This document shows positions 1 through 8,944 of a stretch of DNA of 20,059 bases, piece by piece. How positions within the stretch are numbered: position 1 is the stretch's first letter; each line of letters starts with the position of its first letter. The notes beneath the pieces are model-generated. The model had not been told where the DNA came from, did not search any database, and saw only the letters and a program-made list of their open reading frames with translations. Location: positions 1,522,793-1,542,851 of the forward strand of contig BFEA01000026.1 of NCBI GenBank assembly GCA_003427395.1, written 5' to 3'. A program made the position numbers and the translations under genes. The DNA comes from Chara braunii (Eukaryota; Streptophyta; Charophyceae; Charales; Characeae).

Positions 1-30
1 AAAAAAAAAAAAAAAAAGAATCGCGGATAC

Positions 31-143
31 CACTTAGGGAGGTGATAAGAGCAGCCTCCGTAAGTGAGTCCTCAGTTGAAGGCTCCATCTATTGGTGAGG
101 AGCTGCAGCTGCTGGAAACCGGGTCCAGCGTCCCTCATATTAC
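31..143 (-). repeat. Retroposon 3'-end module, copy A
   Basis: First copy of a family that recurs through the window. On the plus strand it reads: arm cacttagggagg (31-42), loop with gataagagca, arm cctccgtaagtg (55-66; 11 of 12 pairs), then the core, which runs from ggctccatctattgg to gggtccagcgtccc. Most other copies have poly-T just before this point on the plus strand, so the sense strand is taken as minus with a poly-A tail. Copy A is unusual in having poly-A (1-17) on the plus strand; that run may belong to something else cut by the window edge. The core holds two stems, GGCTCC/GGGAGC-like and GCTGGA/TCCAGC. Confidence 0.7.
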
Positions 144-1301
144 AGGGCATATCAATGACTGACAAATGTTCGGGCAACTGACATGTGCTGGTAGAGTTCA
201 CTGTCCTTCCTGTTGCCTGTCCCCCCGAGGTGTGGTGAGGGCAGGTGTACCCAACTTGAGATGGCAGGGCTTTTGGGCCCTTTGTGTTTGCTGATGACAG
301 AGAGTAGTGAGGTCGGTGGCGGCTGCGGCCGTAGGGAGTTTGTGCAGAGTGAAAGGTGAGGTTTCCCCCCTTTTAGCCCCTTTACCAAGGGGAGTGTAGC
401 CACCATTCCCATGCTACACCCTTTTTTTGTTTTTCTTATTAGAAGGGCCCAGTGCCCTAGGCAAATTACATCAGCACAGTAGCCAATAACAAGGACAGCC
501 GGGTTGTCCCGCCCCACCGGGAGCTCAGAGCCCCGTCCCTGTATGCATGGTCTTCGCACCCATCCCTCAACGCCAGCACCGGCCCTGACAAGAGGGGAAA
601 TCCTCATATGTAAGCACAAGGGCCACTGAAATCTGCAAGCAGCAGACACAGACCACGAAACACCACTACCAAAACAAAACCAAAAAAAAAAAAACTATGC
701 AGGATGCAGAAAGGCACCCAACGCAAAACAAACGCCACCAGTGCCCACCACCCAAAAACTAGCCTGAACCTCTCAAAACTCTGCTCTTGATATCATCTGA
801 CAACTCTCCAAAATTTAAACAATTTCGAGAGTAGTGTGGCGAGGCCCATATTCTGCGTATGTTTCCAATTCCCAGAGGATGCTCGCACAACTCCTTGTCT
901 GGATGAATCTGCCCGCGACTACAGCCCGAGCTGGATGTTTATGACTGCAATTATGTCCGGAGATGAGTTAGAAAAGACCATGCGTGCGTATATGCCCTAC
1001 CACAGTTCTCTGTGTGCTCTCTCTCCTCAGTCGCTGACATTGTCCAGCACTGTTCCCAGCACATGTGCCTGACTGGTGTACCTACATGTAACTGTTAGTG
1101 AACAGCGCAGCAGTTTGAATACCGAGGGATTCAGATAATGTGAGGGGCTTCACCCTCTGCTCTGGGAAACTGCCCCAGCAGCTGCATCTACCCGCCAACA
1201 AATGGAGCAAATTCGTGGGGCGCGAAGGGAAGACCCCTCTGCACTCATCCTACATTGGGCTATTGGTCGATAAATACAGTCCAGTGCCTTACCAGGGGAG
1301 G
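144..1301. other. No supported gene
   Basis: Open frames here are short on both strands and show no recognisable domain, composition bias or start context that supports a gene. There is an A-rich patch at 678-694. I see no tandem repeat or tRNA-like sequence. Probably old, unrecognised repeat or intergenic DNA. Confidence 0.4.
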
Positions 1302-1383
1302 GGTCCCACTAGCAAAGAGGATTGGATTTAACGCCTGGATCCAGATTCAGGCGCTTAGTCGAGTCCTCTTTGCTAGTGGGACC
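1302..1383. repeat. 82-bp near-perfect hairpin
   Basis: The outer arm ggtcccactagcaaagagga (1302-1321) is exactly complementary to 1364-1383, 20 of 20 bases. Inside it, cgcctg (1332-1337) pairs with caggcg (1348-1353), leaving a 10-base loop. The nine bases between outer and inner stems pair only partly. As RNA this would be one long stem of about 82 nt. It could be a fold-back element, a small inverted-repeat transposon or a small-RNA precursor; the sequence alone does not decide. Confidence 0.7.
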
Positions 1384-1507
1384 TCTGGCCGCTGCACTGT
1401 GTCTGTGACAATTTGGTAATCAATAGTGGTTATTTGTTTCTTTTTTTTTTAACTATAAATTGTTATCGTTGTTCCAATAATCTGCGAATTTGAACCATTT
1501 CTGGATT

Positions 1508-1645
1508 TTTTTTTATTTTTTTTTTAACCGTCATGACAGATAGAAGTGATGGTAAGAGCATACACTTCTACCTGCCACTCCCGGAGCTCCAGTCCATTGG
1601 TGGGGAGCATCACCTGCTGAAAAATGGGTTCAGCGTCCCCAGAAT
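1508..1645 (-). mobile_element. Retroposon 3'-end module, copy B
   Basis: A poly-T run (about 1506-1525) is followed by arm cagatagaagtg (1537-1548), loop atggtaagagcata, arm cacttctacctg (1563-1574; 11 of 12 pairs), then the core from ggagctcc at 1583 to cagcgtcccc at 1640. Sense is minus with a poly-A tail. The second core stem here is GCTGAA/TTCAGC, where other copies have GCTGGA/TCCAGC: both sides of one pair have changed together. The 5' limit and any target duplication could not be found. Confidence 0.7.
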
Positions 1646-2477
1646 ACAACATTGAGTTGATCACAAGCACCCATTGAGCACCTCCTTCTAACAATACTAC
1701 AGATGATGCTAACAATCAACGACTGGTGCTGCTGCTAAACCTATTTATTTCTGAAAAAATGAATACCTCCTTTCTGAAGGATAAACTGCCTTTTCAGCCA
1801 GTTTCCGGCTGCCTAATGAAAATATTATATTTAGCATTTTCCCCTTCAAACACCCATAATTCAGCTCCCTGGAAGACTCACAGATCATTCTCGCTGCCAA
1901 AGCGAGCTGAGATGGAGGGAAATGATCAGGAAAAAAATCAGATGATCTCAAGGCAGCTCCTGGTTGAATGTCAAATCAGTCTTGAAAGATGATCTGGTAA
2001 TCCCGTTTGAAGACCACCTGATCCCCTTCCTCACCTGGCCAGACCACCTCTCTCAGTTTCTCCTCTGATACATCCCCCAGCCAGTCCAGATTGAATTTTG
2101 GAATTTTTTGTTTAATATCTTTTTTAAAGTTTTTTTTTTTTTTTTTTTTTGGATTTAATCTATGTCAGCTACGATAGCAATAAGGTCGTGACAGGTTAGT
2201 GGGCCTGTAGCCTATACTAATCTTTCGATTGCAATGTAATTTACAATGTGAACCATGTTGACTATGAAAACGATCAGATTGTGGGAGAATTCGAGCTCTA
2301 TGCCGTTGCTATGTACTCTGTACCAGCTATCGGTTGTAATATAGTTTGTGCTGAGCTGTTTGTATGTTTATTTGTTTGTTTATTTGTTTGTCTGTCATTC
2401 TGTACTTGTAAGATTGTTACTGTTTGTTCCTGTCTATCCTATTGGATCTCTTTACAGTTGCTATGTACAATGATCGG
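1646..2477. other. No supported gene; T-rich and TTTG-type repeats
   Basis: No credible coding frame. It contains a T run (about 2129-2151) and a TTTG/TTTA-type repeat (about 2357-2392). The latter could be the degenerate A-rich tail, in minus sense, of the module copy that starts at 2478. Confidence 0.4.
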
Positions 2478-2534
2478 GTGGCTCCAACTTATAGTGGGGA
2501 GCTGCACCTGCTGGAAACCGGGTCCAGCGTCCCG
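2478..2534 (-). mobile_element. Retroposon 3'-end core, copy G
   Basis: Only the core is present (gtggctccaactta to gggtccagcgtccc). Both core stems are intact (GCTCC/GGAGC and GCTGGA/TCCAGC), but there is no variable-arm hairpin. It lies downstream, in minus sense, of the LINE fragment at about 3130-4190, so it may be that LINE's 3' end. About 600 bp of unassigned and G-rich sequence lies between them, so the link is inference. Confidence 0.6.
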
Positions 2535-3129
2535 TTGATACATCTTGTAGATCAGCAATTGTTCTTTGTTTCCTGGGGCTGTGGTCATTTGTCTTGCTGG
2601 ACTGGGACTCCGTCGTCCCCTGGAGCTGCTAGTAACACCCATCCCATTCTTGGAGCGCCCATTATCAGTTAACCCAGCCCTATTCAGCAGCCCCCCATAC
2701 TCAGACTGTGCCTGTATCACACACCAGGAGCTGACCACTGGCTTCACTGTCAAGCCCGTCTTCCTTTTGTGCTCAGACTGTGCCTGTATCCCCTTCCACC
2801 CTGCTTAACTGGCCTACTCTCAGACTTCCCTGGCCGGCATTCGAGAAGAAGGTCAAGATGGCAGAGGCAGAGGGGACTATGCCGTGGCTGAGCGGGGGTA
2901 TCATGGGGCTGTCTGGGGAGATCGTGGGAGAGAGAGCAGGGGTGGAGGGAAGGGGGGAGGCGGGGCTGGCAGGGAGGGGGCGGGCGGTTGCAGTGGGGGG
3001 GTGCGGTCGGGGGTGAGGTGATCGGGCACAGTCCGGTTGCGGGATGAGAACAAAGTTTGTGGGTTGGTGTGTAACCTGAAAGTGGTCCCTTGGCATCCTT
3101 TCCCACTGCCTTTCCGATGACAACCAGTT
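2535..3129. other. Non-coding stretch with G-rich tract
   Basis: No supported gene. A 19-bp direct repeat ctcagactgtgcctgtatc occurs at 2700-2718 and 2772-2790. From about 2880 to 3020 the plus strand is very G-rich with many runs of three to seven Gs, giving proline- or glycine-rich shadow frames on both strands. G-quadruplex folding is possible. This may be 3' untranslated sequence of the minus-strand LINE fragment. Confidence 0.4.
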
Positions 3130-4190
3130 CTGCCACTTCAGGGAGTGGGTATTGTCAAGGGTGCACAGTCTCTCATTGGTATCAATCCAAGTGGTTTTGA
3201 AGTTCTCCAGTATGTGTCGTTTTTTGGCCATTTCCGGTTCATCTCGTAGGTCAGACAACATCTGTCTCCAGGCCTATTGGGTATTGGCAGTGATTGTCTC
3301 AATGATTGTTGCCCGTGCTTGCATAAATCCGAAATCATGTTGCTTTCTTTCGTAGGCACAACGCATCCTCCAGGCAGCCATCAGCACCGTCAGTCTGGAG
3401 TAGGAGAACAGGTTTGTCATGAATGGTGTCATGAGAACCTTTTTTGTCATTTCCCATTGAGCCCTGAGTTCCGTTTGTACAAATTGTTGAATTAAATCTG
3501 CCATTTCCATGCCTTTAATCTTTCACACCCTCCATTGTATTAACACATTTGTGATACCATAAAGCCCACAAAAGTGACAAAACTGCTTTCCTTCCTATAT
3601 TAAAGAAATTGTGTTGAAAATTGGATAGTGAGACCAGGGGCGGATTCCAGTGGCCCAAAAGTATAGCCCTCCAATCCCATGGCCATTCCAAGCTTGTCAG
3701 TCTTTGCCATACATAATCCCAACGACATCATAACAAGACTGCACCTGGGGATTACAGAAACACATGCTCGATTGTTTCCCTGATTTTTCTACGAGGAAAG
3801 GCCTGTACACATGACTGACACCATGGTAGACCCAAACCTCTTTGTTCCACTGTAGAGCGGTCTATCAGCCAATCATTGGTTGGTAAACACCTATGAACTA
3901 TCTGCCATTGCAACGATGCAAACTTTGCAGGTCTCTCCTTGAGCCCCTGACACCACTTAACTGGTTTGATTAAATCCTTTCGAATGTTGAGATGACGAGT
4001 CCAGCGATCTTGCACAATATCTTGAACATTTATTTTGGGCCGCAATAGCCGGTGGGGTGCTTTAACTGTCAGGGATTGCAATCTTTAGGGTTTACACATC
4101 CTATTAGCACGCCAGATCCAATCAGCCGGGTCCAAAGGGAGTTCCGGAATGGGATAGTGTGGAAGGAAAACTGTCCATACTTTGGTTGAT
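3130..4190 (-). pseudogene. LINE ORF2 C-terminal fragment (zf-RVT region), decayed
   Basis: Read on minus, this encodes the C-terminal part of an L1-like LINE polyprotein. It starts near 4190 with a stretch related to PLDPADW, continues through DRWTRHLN, the zinc segment (LPWCQSC...IEHVF, about 3757-3850) and then WPWDWRAILLGHW and GRKAVLSLLWALW (about 3540-3700). The same order, with similar wording, occurs in the plus-strand LINE fragment at 12110-13684. After EHVFL there is a stop, and the next expected Cys reads as Ser, so the zinc site is dead. From 3510 to 3130 coding-like text continues in shifted frames (for example AWRMRCAYERKQ). A poly-A run just above 4190 (4195-4218 on plus) probably marks a truncation or a later insertion. 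Confidence 0.8.
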
Positions 4191-4320
4191 GAGCAAAAAA
4201 AAAAAAAAAAAAAAAAAACCATTTCTGGATTTTTACGCATCATGCTGTTGATTAGCGAACAAAGAAAAAAAAAAAAAGGACGAGCATCTGTCAATAATTT
4301 TTTTATTAGGGAAAAGAAAA

Positions 4321-4488
4321 CTAGGGTGCAGTCACGGTTTCAGTTTGAAAATCCGTTTCAGTCACGCTTCTTTGGTGAATGTTGCTCCAAAGCGAGGAAA
4401 ATCTTGAACGTACAGGGGCGGGTGGGATGTGTTGTAGTCGAGGGATGCCTGAAGTGGATTTAAAACTGAAATCGTGACTGCACCCTAG
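4321..4488. mobile_element. MITE, 168 bp, with terminal inverted repeats
   Basis: The left end CTAGGGTGCAGTCACG is repeated inverted at the right end (CGTGACTGCACCCTAG). The similarity continues through TTTCAGTTT, about 26 bp in all with one mismatch. The interior is too short for a transposase. A TA dinucleotide sits just inside each CTAG tip, which fits a TA target duplication as in Tc1/mariner-type elements, but the palindromic tip makes the exact boundary ambiguous. An internal copy of cagtcacg follows the left repeat. Non-autonomous; the source transposase is not in this window. Confidence 0.85.
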
Positions 4489-4500
4489 CTACCCCTTTTT

Positions 4501-5189
4501 ATTAATTTGCCAATTTGGACCAATTTTGGGATTTCTATGTGTGATGCTGCTTGGGGGCAATGCTCGTCCTCTCTGTACCATTCAACTTTTGAGATGATCC
4601 CCCAGAGGACAAGAGTAATTATTTGTCATGAAATATGTGCACTTGTTCAGCTTTGTTGTGTGTTATCTAATTGAGGCCTCATGCACTTCCCCCCACCCCT
4701 CCCTCCCTCCCTAACCCCCAGCCCCCCTCCCCCCCACTTCCTTTATGGGGTTTTATGTACAGGGAGGTGGACAGATCAGTGTACCGTGCAGCTCTTCTTC
4801 CCGCTTCCCTGTCTTAAACAGCCAGTACATGGCCGCAGTCCTGTAGAAGTTTGTTCATCCCCTACTGAACCACAATGGCTGGAGGCGCCGGCCAAAAAAC
4901 GAAAAAAAGTGTGCTGCTGGCGGTTAGGTAAAGCTTGGAGTGCAGTGCAGCGCCACCAGTCCCAGCTGGGGACCTGGCTGAGGCTGACTCTTCTTCTTCT
5001 TCTTCTTCTTCTTTTTTATTATTATTATTAGGCTGACTCTTCTTCTCTGCGTGAGATGCTGAGAGGTCTGGGTTCTGGGCTGGGGGTGGGGCATGCTTCC
5101 AGCCCGCTTAATAGCCAGATTCTCGGTATCTGGTCGTTAATCTGCAGAGTCTACGAACATAAACCTAGAATTGGGCTAAGTGGGGCCTC
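4501..5189. other. Low-complexity stretch, no supported gene
   Basis: It holds a C-rich tract (4688-4740: runs of C and CCCT), and a microsatellite of (TTC)n followed by (TTA)n (about 4988-5030) bounded by a direct repeat of aggctgactcttcttct. No convincing coding sequence. The C-rich tract could form an i-motif, or a G-quadruplex on the minus strand. Confidence 0.5.
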
Positions 5190-5190
5190 G

Positions 5191-5276
5191 GTCCTCTTTC
5201 TTTTTTTCTTTTTTACAAACACGCTCCGATCTATTCGTGGGGAGCAGCACGTGCTGGGAACCGGGCCAGCGTTTCT
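5191..5276 (-). mobile_element. Retroposon 3'-end core, copy H (second subtype)
   Basis: Poly-T-rich sequence (5191-5214) is followed within about 10 bases by the core (cgctccgatctattcg to accgggccagcg). The wording 'tctattcgtgggga' and 'cgtgctgggaaccggg' is shared with copy I at 15781 and differs from copies A, C and G, so these form a second subtype. No variable-arm hairpin lies between tail and core. Sense is minus. Confidence 0.7.
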
Positions 5277-5381
5277 TATAATGAGAGATTACATTGGGGA
5301 TACAATAATGAAGATTGATGATGATTTGAGAATGATTCAACGATTAGACGAGGTTTAGACATATTAAGAAAATCTGATCAA

Positions 5382-5760
5382 ATGAGCACTCTACTTCTAT
5401 CCCTAATTCCAGGTATCCTTATCAACCTAGCCTACTCCAAACCTAGCTCTGCCGTTGTTTCATCCAGGCCTATTCCCGGTCTCATACCCCCAATCAGAGT
5501 AGGTTACAGGGCGGCGCGGCCCACCCCAGCTGTGACCATCATCGACCCGGAAGAAGTCCACGGTCAGTCACTGGATTACCTTCCACCTGCGGCAATCCCC
5601 AGATCTCTCTACAAGGCCTTAAGCTCCTGCATACACAGGTACAGGGCAATGCCCCAGCACCAGGGCTAGCCATGACCCAGCCCCGGTGGAAGCGGAATCA
5701 AACGAACCTCGTCGCACGGGAACTTCGGACACCAGGCCGAAGCAATCTCCTACTAGCCCC
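5382..5760 (+). repeat. Dispersed coding-like repeat, unidentified
   Basis: The part at 5655-5760 matches the reverse complement of about 15275-15378, with the best stretch (5679-5760) roughly four-fifths identical by eye. In one frame both copies read close to SPGGSGI(K/R)RT then GNFG(H/R)QA; in another, both read close to WKRNQTNLV. A plus-strand open frame at 5382-5669 lies in the first of these frames but ends in stops before the conserved part. I do not recognise the protein. It may be a fragment of another retroelement. Confidence 0.5.
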
Positions 5761-5771
5761 TAAGTTGACCA

Positions 5772-5786
5772 GATAGGCCTGTCTCT
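5772..5786 (+). repeat. Probable target-site duplication of the 4.4-kb element
   Basis: gataggcctgtctct lies directly before the poly-T that marks the element's tail. Its partner at 10239-10253 (gataggtctgtctct) differs at one base in 15. Length and position fit target-primed reverse transcription. Confidence 0.8.
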
Positions 5787-5790
5787 CTCT

Positions 5791-5946
5791 TTTTTTTTTT
5801 TTTTTTTTTTTTTTCAGAAACATCGCGGTCGGGCGTGGGGGGGGTGCTGATAAGAGCAGACACCCCCGCTACGCCCGCTGTTTGCGAATGACTCCGTTCC
5901 ATTGGTGGGGAGCTGCACCTGCTGGAAAGCGGGTCCAGCATCCCTT
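5791..5946 (-). repeat. Retroposon 3'-end module, copy C
   Basis: Poly-T 5791-5814, then arm cgggcgtggggggggtg (5830-5846), loop ctgataagagcaga, arm cacccccgctacgcccg (5861-5877; 15 of 17 pairs), then the core (attggtgggg at 5891 to tccagcatccc at 5944). The arms are longer and far more GC-rich than in other copies and still pair. This is the 3' terminus of the RT-less 4.4-kb element. Confidence 0.8.
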
Positions 5947-6007
5947 AACATTTAGGACAGGGAGCCAGTGTTTACAATGTTGTGTTGGCTGGTTTTTGCA
6001 GGACCCC

Positions 6008-6541
6008 AATCAGGCAGAACAATGCAGAGATTCCTTTCTCTAGGCCTAGATGAACTTGGTGTTACAGTGCCATGTGTATCATGATCAGAGCCCGCAGTTT
6101 ACGATCCCTAATTTGCCTGGACTCTAATCAAGCACGACAATGCCTAGTCCCCTGTCACGAGGCCTGAAATGGACTTGTAGTTGCAGTGCCCTATGTACCC
6201 TGGTCACAGTCCACAGCTACAAATGTCATTCAGTCCTGGGCTGTTGTTCCCATAGCCCACACCAGTCCAATCATGCAGAACAATGCAGAGATCCCTCTCT
6301 GCAGCCCTAGATGAACTTGTTGTTTCAGTGCCATGTGTACATGATCAGAGCCCACACTTTACAATCCGTAATTTGAATGGACTCTAATCAAGCACGACAA
6401 TGCATAGCCCCTGTCGTGAAGCCTCAAATGACCTTGTTGTTGCAGTGCCCTTTGTACCGTGGTCAGAGTCCCCACGTCACAGCCCACTGCTACAAGCCTC
6501 TTTCAGTCCTGGGCTGTTGTTCCCGTAGCCCACACCAGTGC
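6008..6541. repeat. Two-level tandem repeat, about 260 bp x 2
   Basis: Anchors related to aatcaNgcaNNacaatgc start at 6008, 6126, 6269 and 6386, a spacing of 118, 143 and 117. Two half-units (one with gatgaacttg and catgtgta, one with ggacttg and gccctatgtacc) therefore form a 260-bp unit repeated twice. It lies in the 3' part of the RT-less element. Confidence 0.75.
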
Positions 6542-6647
6542 ACCGGCCGAAGACTTCGCTTACCAGAATGCTGAGGTCTGTTACATCATGCCCCAACTGT
6601 TCCACCGGTGGGGAGGTACTTGTACAGGAATCCTGGTCAGGGCGGAA

Positions 6648-6823
6648 ACAGGACACAAAGGTAGCCGCTAAAGATGTCAGTGATGTAGCAGGGCAATCTT
6701 CTTTCAGCCGAAATACCTTCCCGGGAGGCCGGATTCAGGACACGGAAGATAGAGGCTGAAGATGCCACTGTTGTGGCAGGGCAATCTTCTTTCAGCCGAA
6801 GCACCTGCTAGTTGTAAAGTCAT
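6648..6823. repeat. 88-bp tandem duplication
   Basis: gcagggcaatcttctttcag starts at 6688 and again at 6776. The sequence before it also repeats (ggacacaaagg.. / ggacacggaag..), giving two 88-bp copies. It lies in the 3' part of the RT-less element, between its last frame and the 260-bp repeat. Confidence 0.75.
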
Positions 6824-6964
6824 AAAGTCGCCAGTTTTGTGCTGGCAGTCACGTCTTGTAGTCCTTTTGCCACGTGGCTGTCGATGTCTTGTCGTCGTCG
6901 TCATCTGTGGACAGCTCATCAACCCTGGTCAAGAATGAATTTAGGACAGATATTCGAATGTTTA

Positions 6965-8905
6965 TTAGGAAGTGGAACCCCTCCACCCCTGAATTGTCAG
7001 TCCGTGTAGTGACTCCTGCGACGCTCTGAGCGCCCGATTGACAAGGTTGGGGACCCTGGGTAAGTTGTGTCTGAGGCCAATTTGCCATTCGCCTTCAGGG
7101 CGGGTTCGTCTGACCGGGAGGATGACCACCCCTGGTTTGACCGTCTGTTGCACCTCCAACCCAGCCGCATCTGCTAATGCCTGGCCAAAGGTGGTCCGCC
7201 TTCCCTGTGGACGGTGTGTGTGGTCAGTTGGTGTTGCTGGCCGTGTGTGCACAGCCGGTTCTTGTGTGGGAACCAGAAGCCGTCCGTCCTGGGACAGACA
7301 GGCTTGATGTTGCCCTTCTGTTGGCTGCCTGTCTTGGCATGAGGGCCTTAGCACTATCACTTCAGTGTGGGTCTCAGGCTGTTGTGAAGGAGACAGCAGC
7401 ATGAGTGTTTGGGTAGGTGTGGTTGGCTCATGAGGCTGAAGGAGGTCCACACGTACCGTGGTTAGCATCAGGGGGTCCCATTCGAAGTCAAGTTCTGATT
7501 CAGAATTGGAGGTATCGGAGGTGTCGCCTGGCATCCGTTGTGGCTGATCATCGAGTTCGGGGTCTGCTGATGCGATCGCCCCGTCGGAGGCAGGCCGGGA
7601 TCCAAGTCGAGGGCGCGGGACAATCTGCAGGTGTAACAGGGGGAGCAGCAGGTGTGATGGCACCAGTTGTTCTGCCGCATTCCCTTTTGTCACTACTATG
7701 GCGCCCTCCCTTTGGGGACCCTGGATCGCCGTCTCCAACTCTTGAATTATGACCTCCGGCCACTGTAGTCCATCATGGGACAGTCCAGGTCGGCAGGGGA
7801 GGGCATCCAGCTGCACCAGAGCTGTTCCGAGGTCTGTACCCACTATGTTATTTTCTGCACAGGGGGGGTGGCGGATCTTATGGATAAGGGAGTGAACTGC
7901 CTCCAAGATGAGGGAGGCAACCAGTTTCCAGTCGATGGAGGCCGGGTCAGGTGCCCTGTCCAGGTAATGGATGACTGTGTTCGAAGCCATAAACGCTCTC
8001 CTTATGTTCTCCCAATGCAAAGGGGGGATGTTGGTATGGTCACCGTGCATGGATGTCCTGAGCAGGCCCATGAGGACTGCATCTGTGACAGCTTTCATTC
8101 TGGCTCTCACCCGCTTGTCTTTCAACAGGCTTTGGGGCTGTCGTGTATCACTATTGCCCAGTCCCGTCTTTTCTCCCGGTCGGACCTGTGGTTGTTGTGT
8201 GTTGTTCAGGTCATGTGCGGTAGGTTGAGTCTCGTCACTTGGCTTTGTCATCTCTGTGTCATCGCCCGGTTCGGGGGGCGGTGCCTCGCTATAGGTGCTA
8301 TGAACCTCTTCTCCACCGCTCAAGGAGGGCACCGCCATGGGCTGTGTCTTTGCCATGCTATGAACCTCTTCTCCACCGCTCAAGGAGGGCACCGCCATGG
8401 GCTGTGTCATTGCCCTCTGTTGTTGGATGAGGGAGGGCACATCCCCCGGTTGTGTGACAGCCGTCTGTCCATGCATTAGTTGGGCATTGTGCTCTTGCCA
8501 CATTGCTGCCATGTCCGGGGTCATGGTGAGGTTGCAGGGGCGTTGCACCTGCCAGTGTTGTTGGCCCCGTGTTTGCATCATCATTGCCATGTCCGTGGAC
8601 AGGGCGAGACTGCATGGTGGCAGGAACTCCTGGTCGGGGGGGCAAGGCTGCAGTGCAGACCGTCCAAAGTTGGACCCCACCCGTTGGGTGTCGAAATCGA
8701 GGGGGGTCTGTGAGCCCGTGTCCAGGACCCCAGGAGGAGGGGGACCGGATTGGTCCATCGGGAACTGTCCCATGGTGTCGCCCGGTGTGCTCTCCACTCC
8801 CTCCATTTCCGTAGGGCGGGGGCCGGGGTCGGCAGGGAGATTGTCCCGGAGGGGCGGTTGTGGTTCCTCTGACCATTGCATGTTCTGCAGCGCAGAGCTT
8901 GTCAT
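6965..8905 (-). CDS. Unknown 646-aa protein of the RT-less retroelement
   Basis: I do not recognise this protein. Its frame is open for 646 codons. Residues 1-260 are rich in Pro, Gln and Ser and low in order, and include a perfect 20-residue duplication (about 165-204, unit containing AVPSLSGGEEVHS). A basic stretch (KDKRVRARMK, 262-271) opens a more ordered, probably helical region to about 395, with ENIRRAFMASN and WKLVASLILEAVHSLIHKI-type text. An acidic patch follows (SESELDFEWD, 468-477), and the end is Thr/Pro/Gln-rich, then basic. The frame is the same as that of the ORF1-like frame upstream; 39 bases separate that frame's final stop (8945-8947) from this ATG. No catalytic motif is visible. 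It could be an ORF1 extension or an accessory retroelement protein. A host gene is unlikely given the poly-A tail and target duplication around the whole unit. Confidence 0.65.
   Translation of the reverse strand: MTSSALQNMQWSEEPQPPLRDNLPADPGPRPTEMEGVESTPGDTMGQFPMDQSGPPPPGVLDTGSQTPLDFDTQRVGSNFGRSALQPCPPDQEFLPPCSLALSTDMAMMMQTRGQQHWQVQRPCNLTMTPDMAAMWQEHNAQLMHGQTAVTQPGDVPSLIQQQRAMTQPMAVPSLSGGEEVHSMAKTQPMAVPSLSGGEEVHSTYSEAPPPEPGDDTEMTKPSDETQPTAHDLNNTQQPQVRPGEKTGLGNSDTRQPQSLLKDKRVRARMKAVTDAVLMGLLRTSMHGDHTNIPPLHWENIRRAFMASNTVIHYLDRAPDPASIDWKLVASLILEAVHSLIHKIRHPPCAENNIVGTDLGTALVQLDALPCRPGLSHDGLQWPEVIIQELETAIQGPQREGAIVVTKGNAAEQLVPSHLLLPLLHLQIVPRPRLGSRPASDGAIASADPELDDQPQRMPGDTSDTSNSESELDFEWDPLMLTTVRVDLLQPHEPTTPTQTLMLLSPSQQPETHTEVIVLRPSCQDRQPTEGQHQACLSQDGRLLVPTQEPAVHTRPATPTDHTHRPQGRRTTFGQALADAAGLEVQQTVKPGVVILPVRRTRPEGEWQIGLRHNLPRVPNLVNRALRASQESLHGLTIQGWRGSTS
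8297..8416. repeat. Perfect in-frame 60-bp duplication
   Basis: The segment gctatgaacctcttctccac...atgggctgtgtc occurs twice, 60 bases apart (from 8298 and 8358), without a difference over about 50 bases. Being a multiple of three, it adds a 20-residue repeat to the 646-aa frame without breaking it. Lack of divergence means the duplication is recent. Confidence 0.85.
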
Positions 8906-8944
8906 TTGTGTAAGTTTCTCTTTCCATTTGGTAAGGACCGTAAT

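Noticed and set aside
152-649. Minus-strand open frame of 165 codons
   Set aside because: No recognisable domain, no regular composition and no relative in the window. It may be chance; not enough to call a gene.
5382-5669. Plus-strand 95-codon frame as an intact gene
   Set aside because: It ends in stops just before the part conserved with 15275-15378, so it is at most a fragment.
5847-5860. ctgataag loop as part of a hammerhead ribozyme core
   Set aside because: The GAAA box and the three-stem layout of a hammerhead are not present. The loop sits on one simple stem.
6008-6823. CRISPR-like array
   Set aside because: Repeat units are long, diverged and continuous, without short constant repeats and unique spacers. 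The genome is eukaryotic.
7775-8479. Plus-strand open frame of 234 codons
   Set aside because: It lies antisense to the 646-aa frame, is rich in Cys and His from GC-rich shadow reading, and has no domain. The overlapping frame at 8397-9044 is rejected for the same reason.
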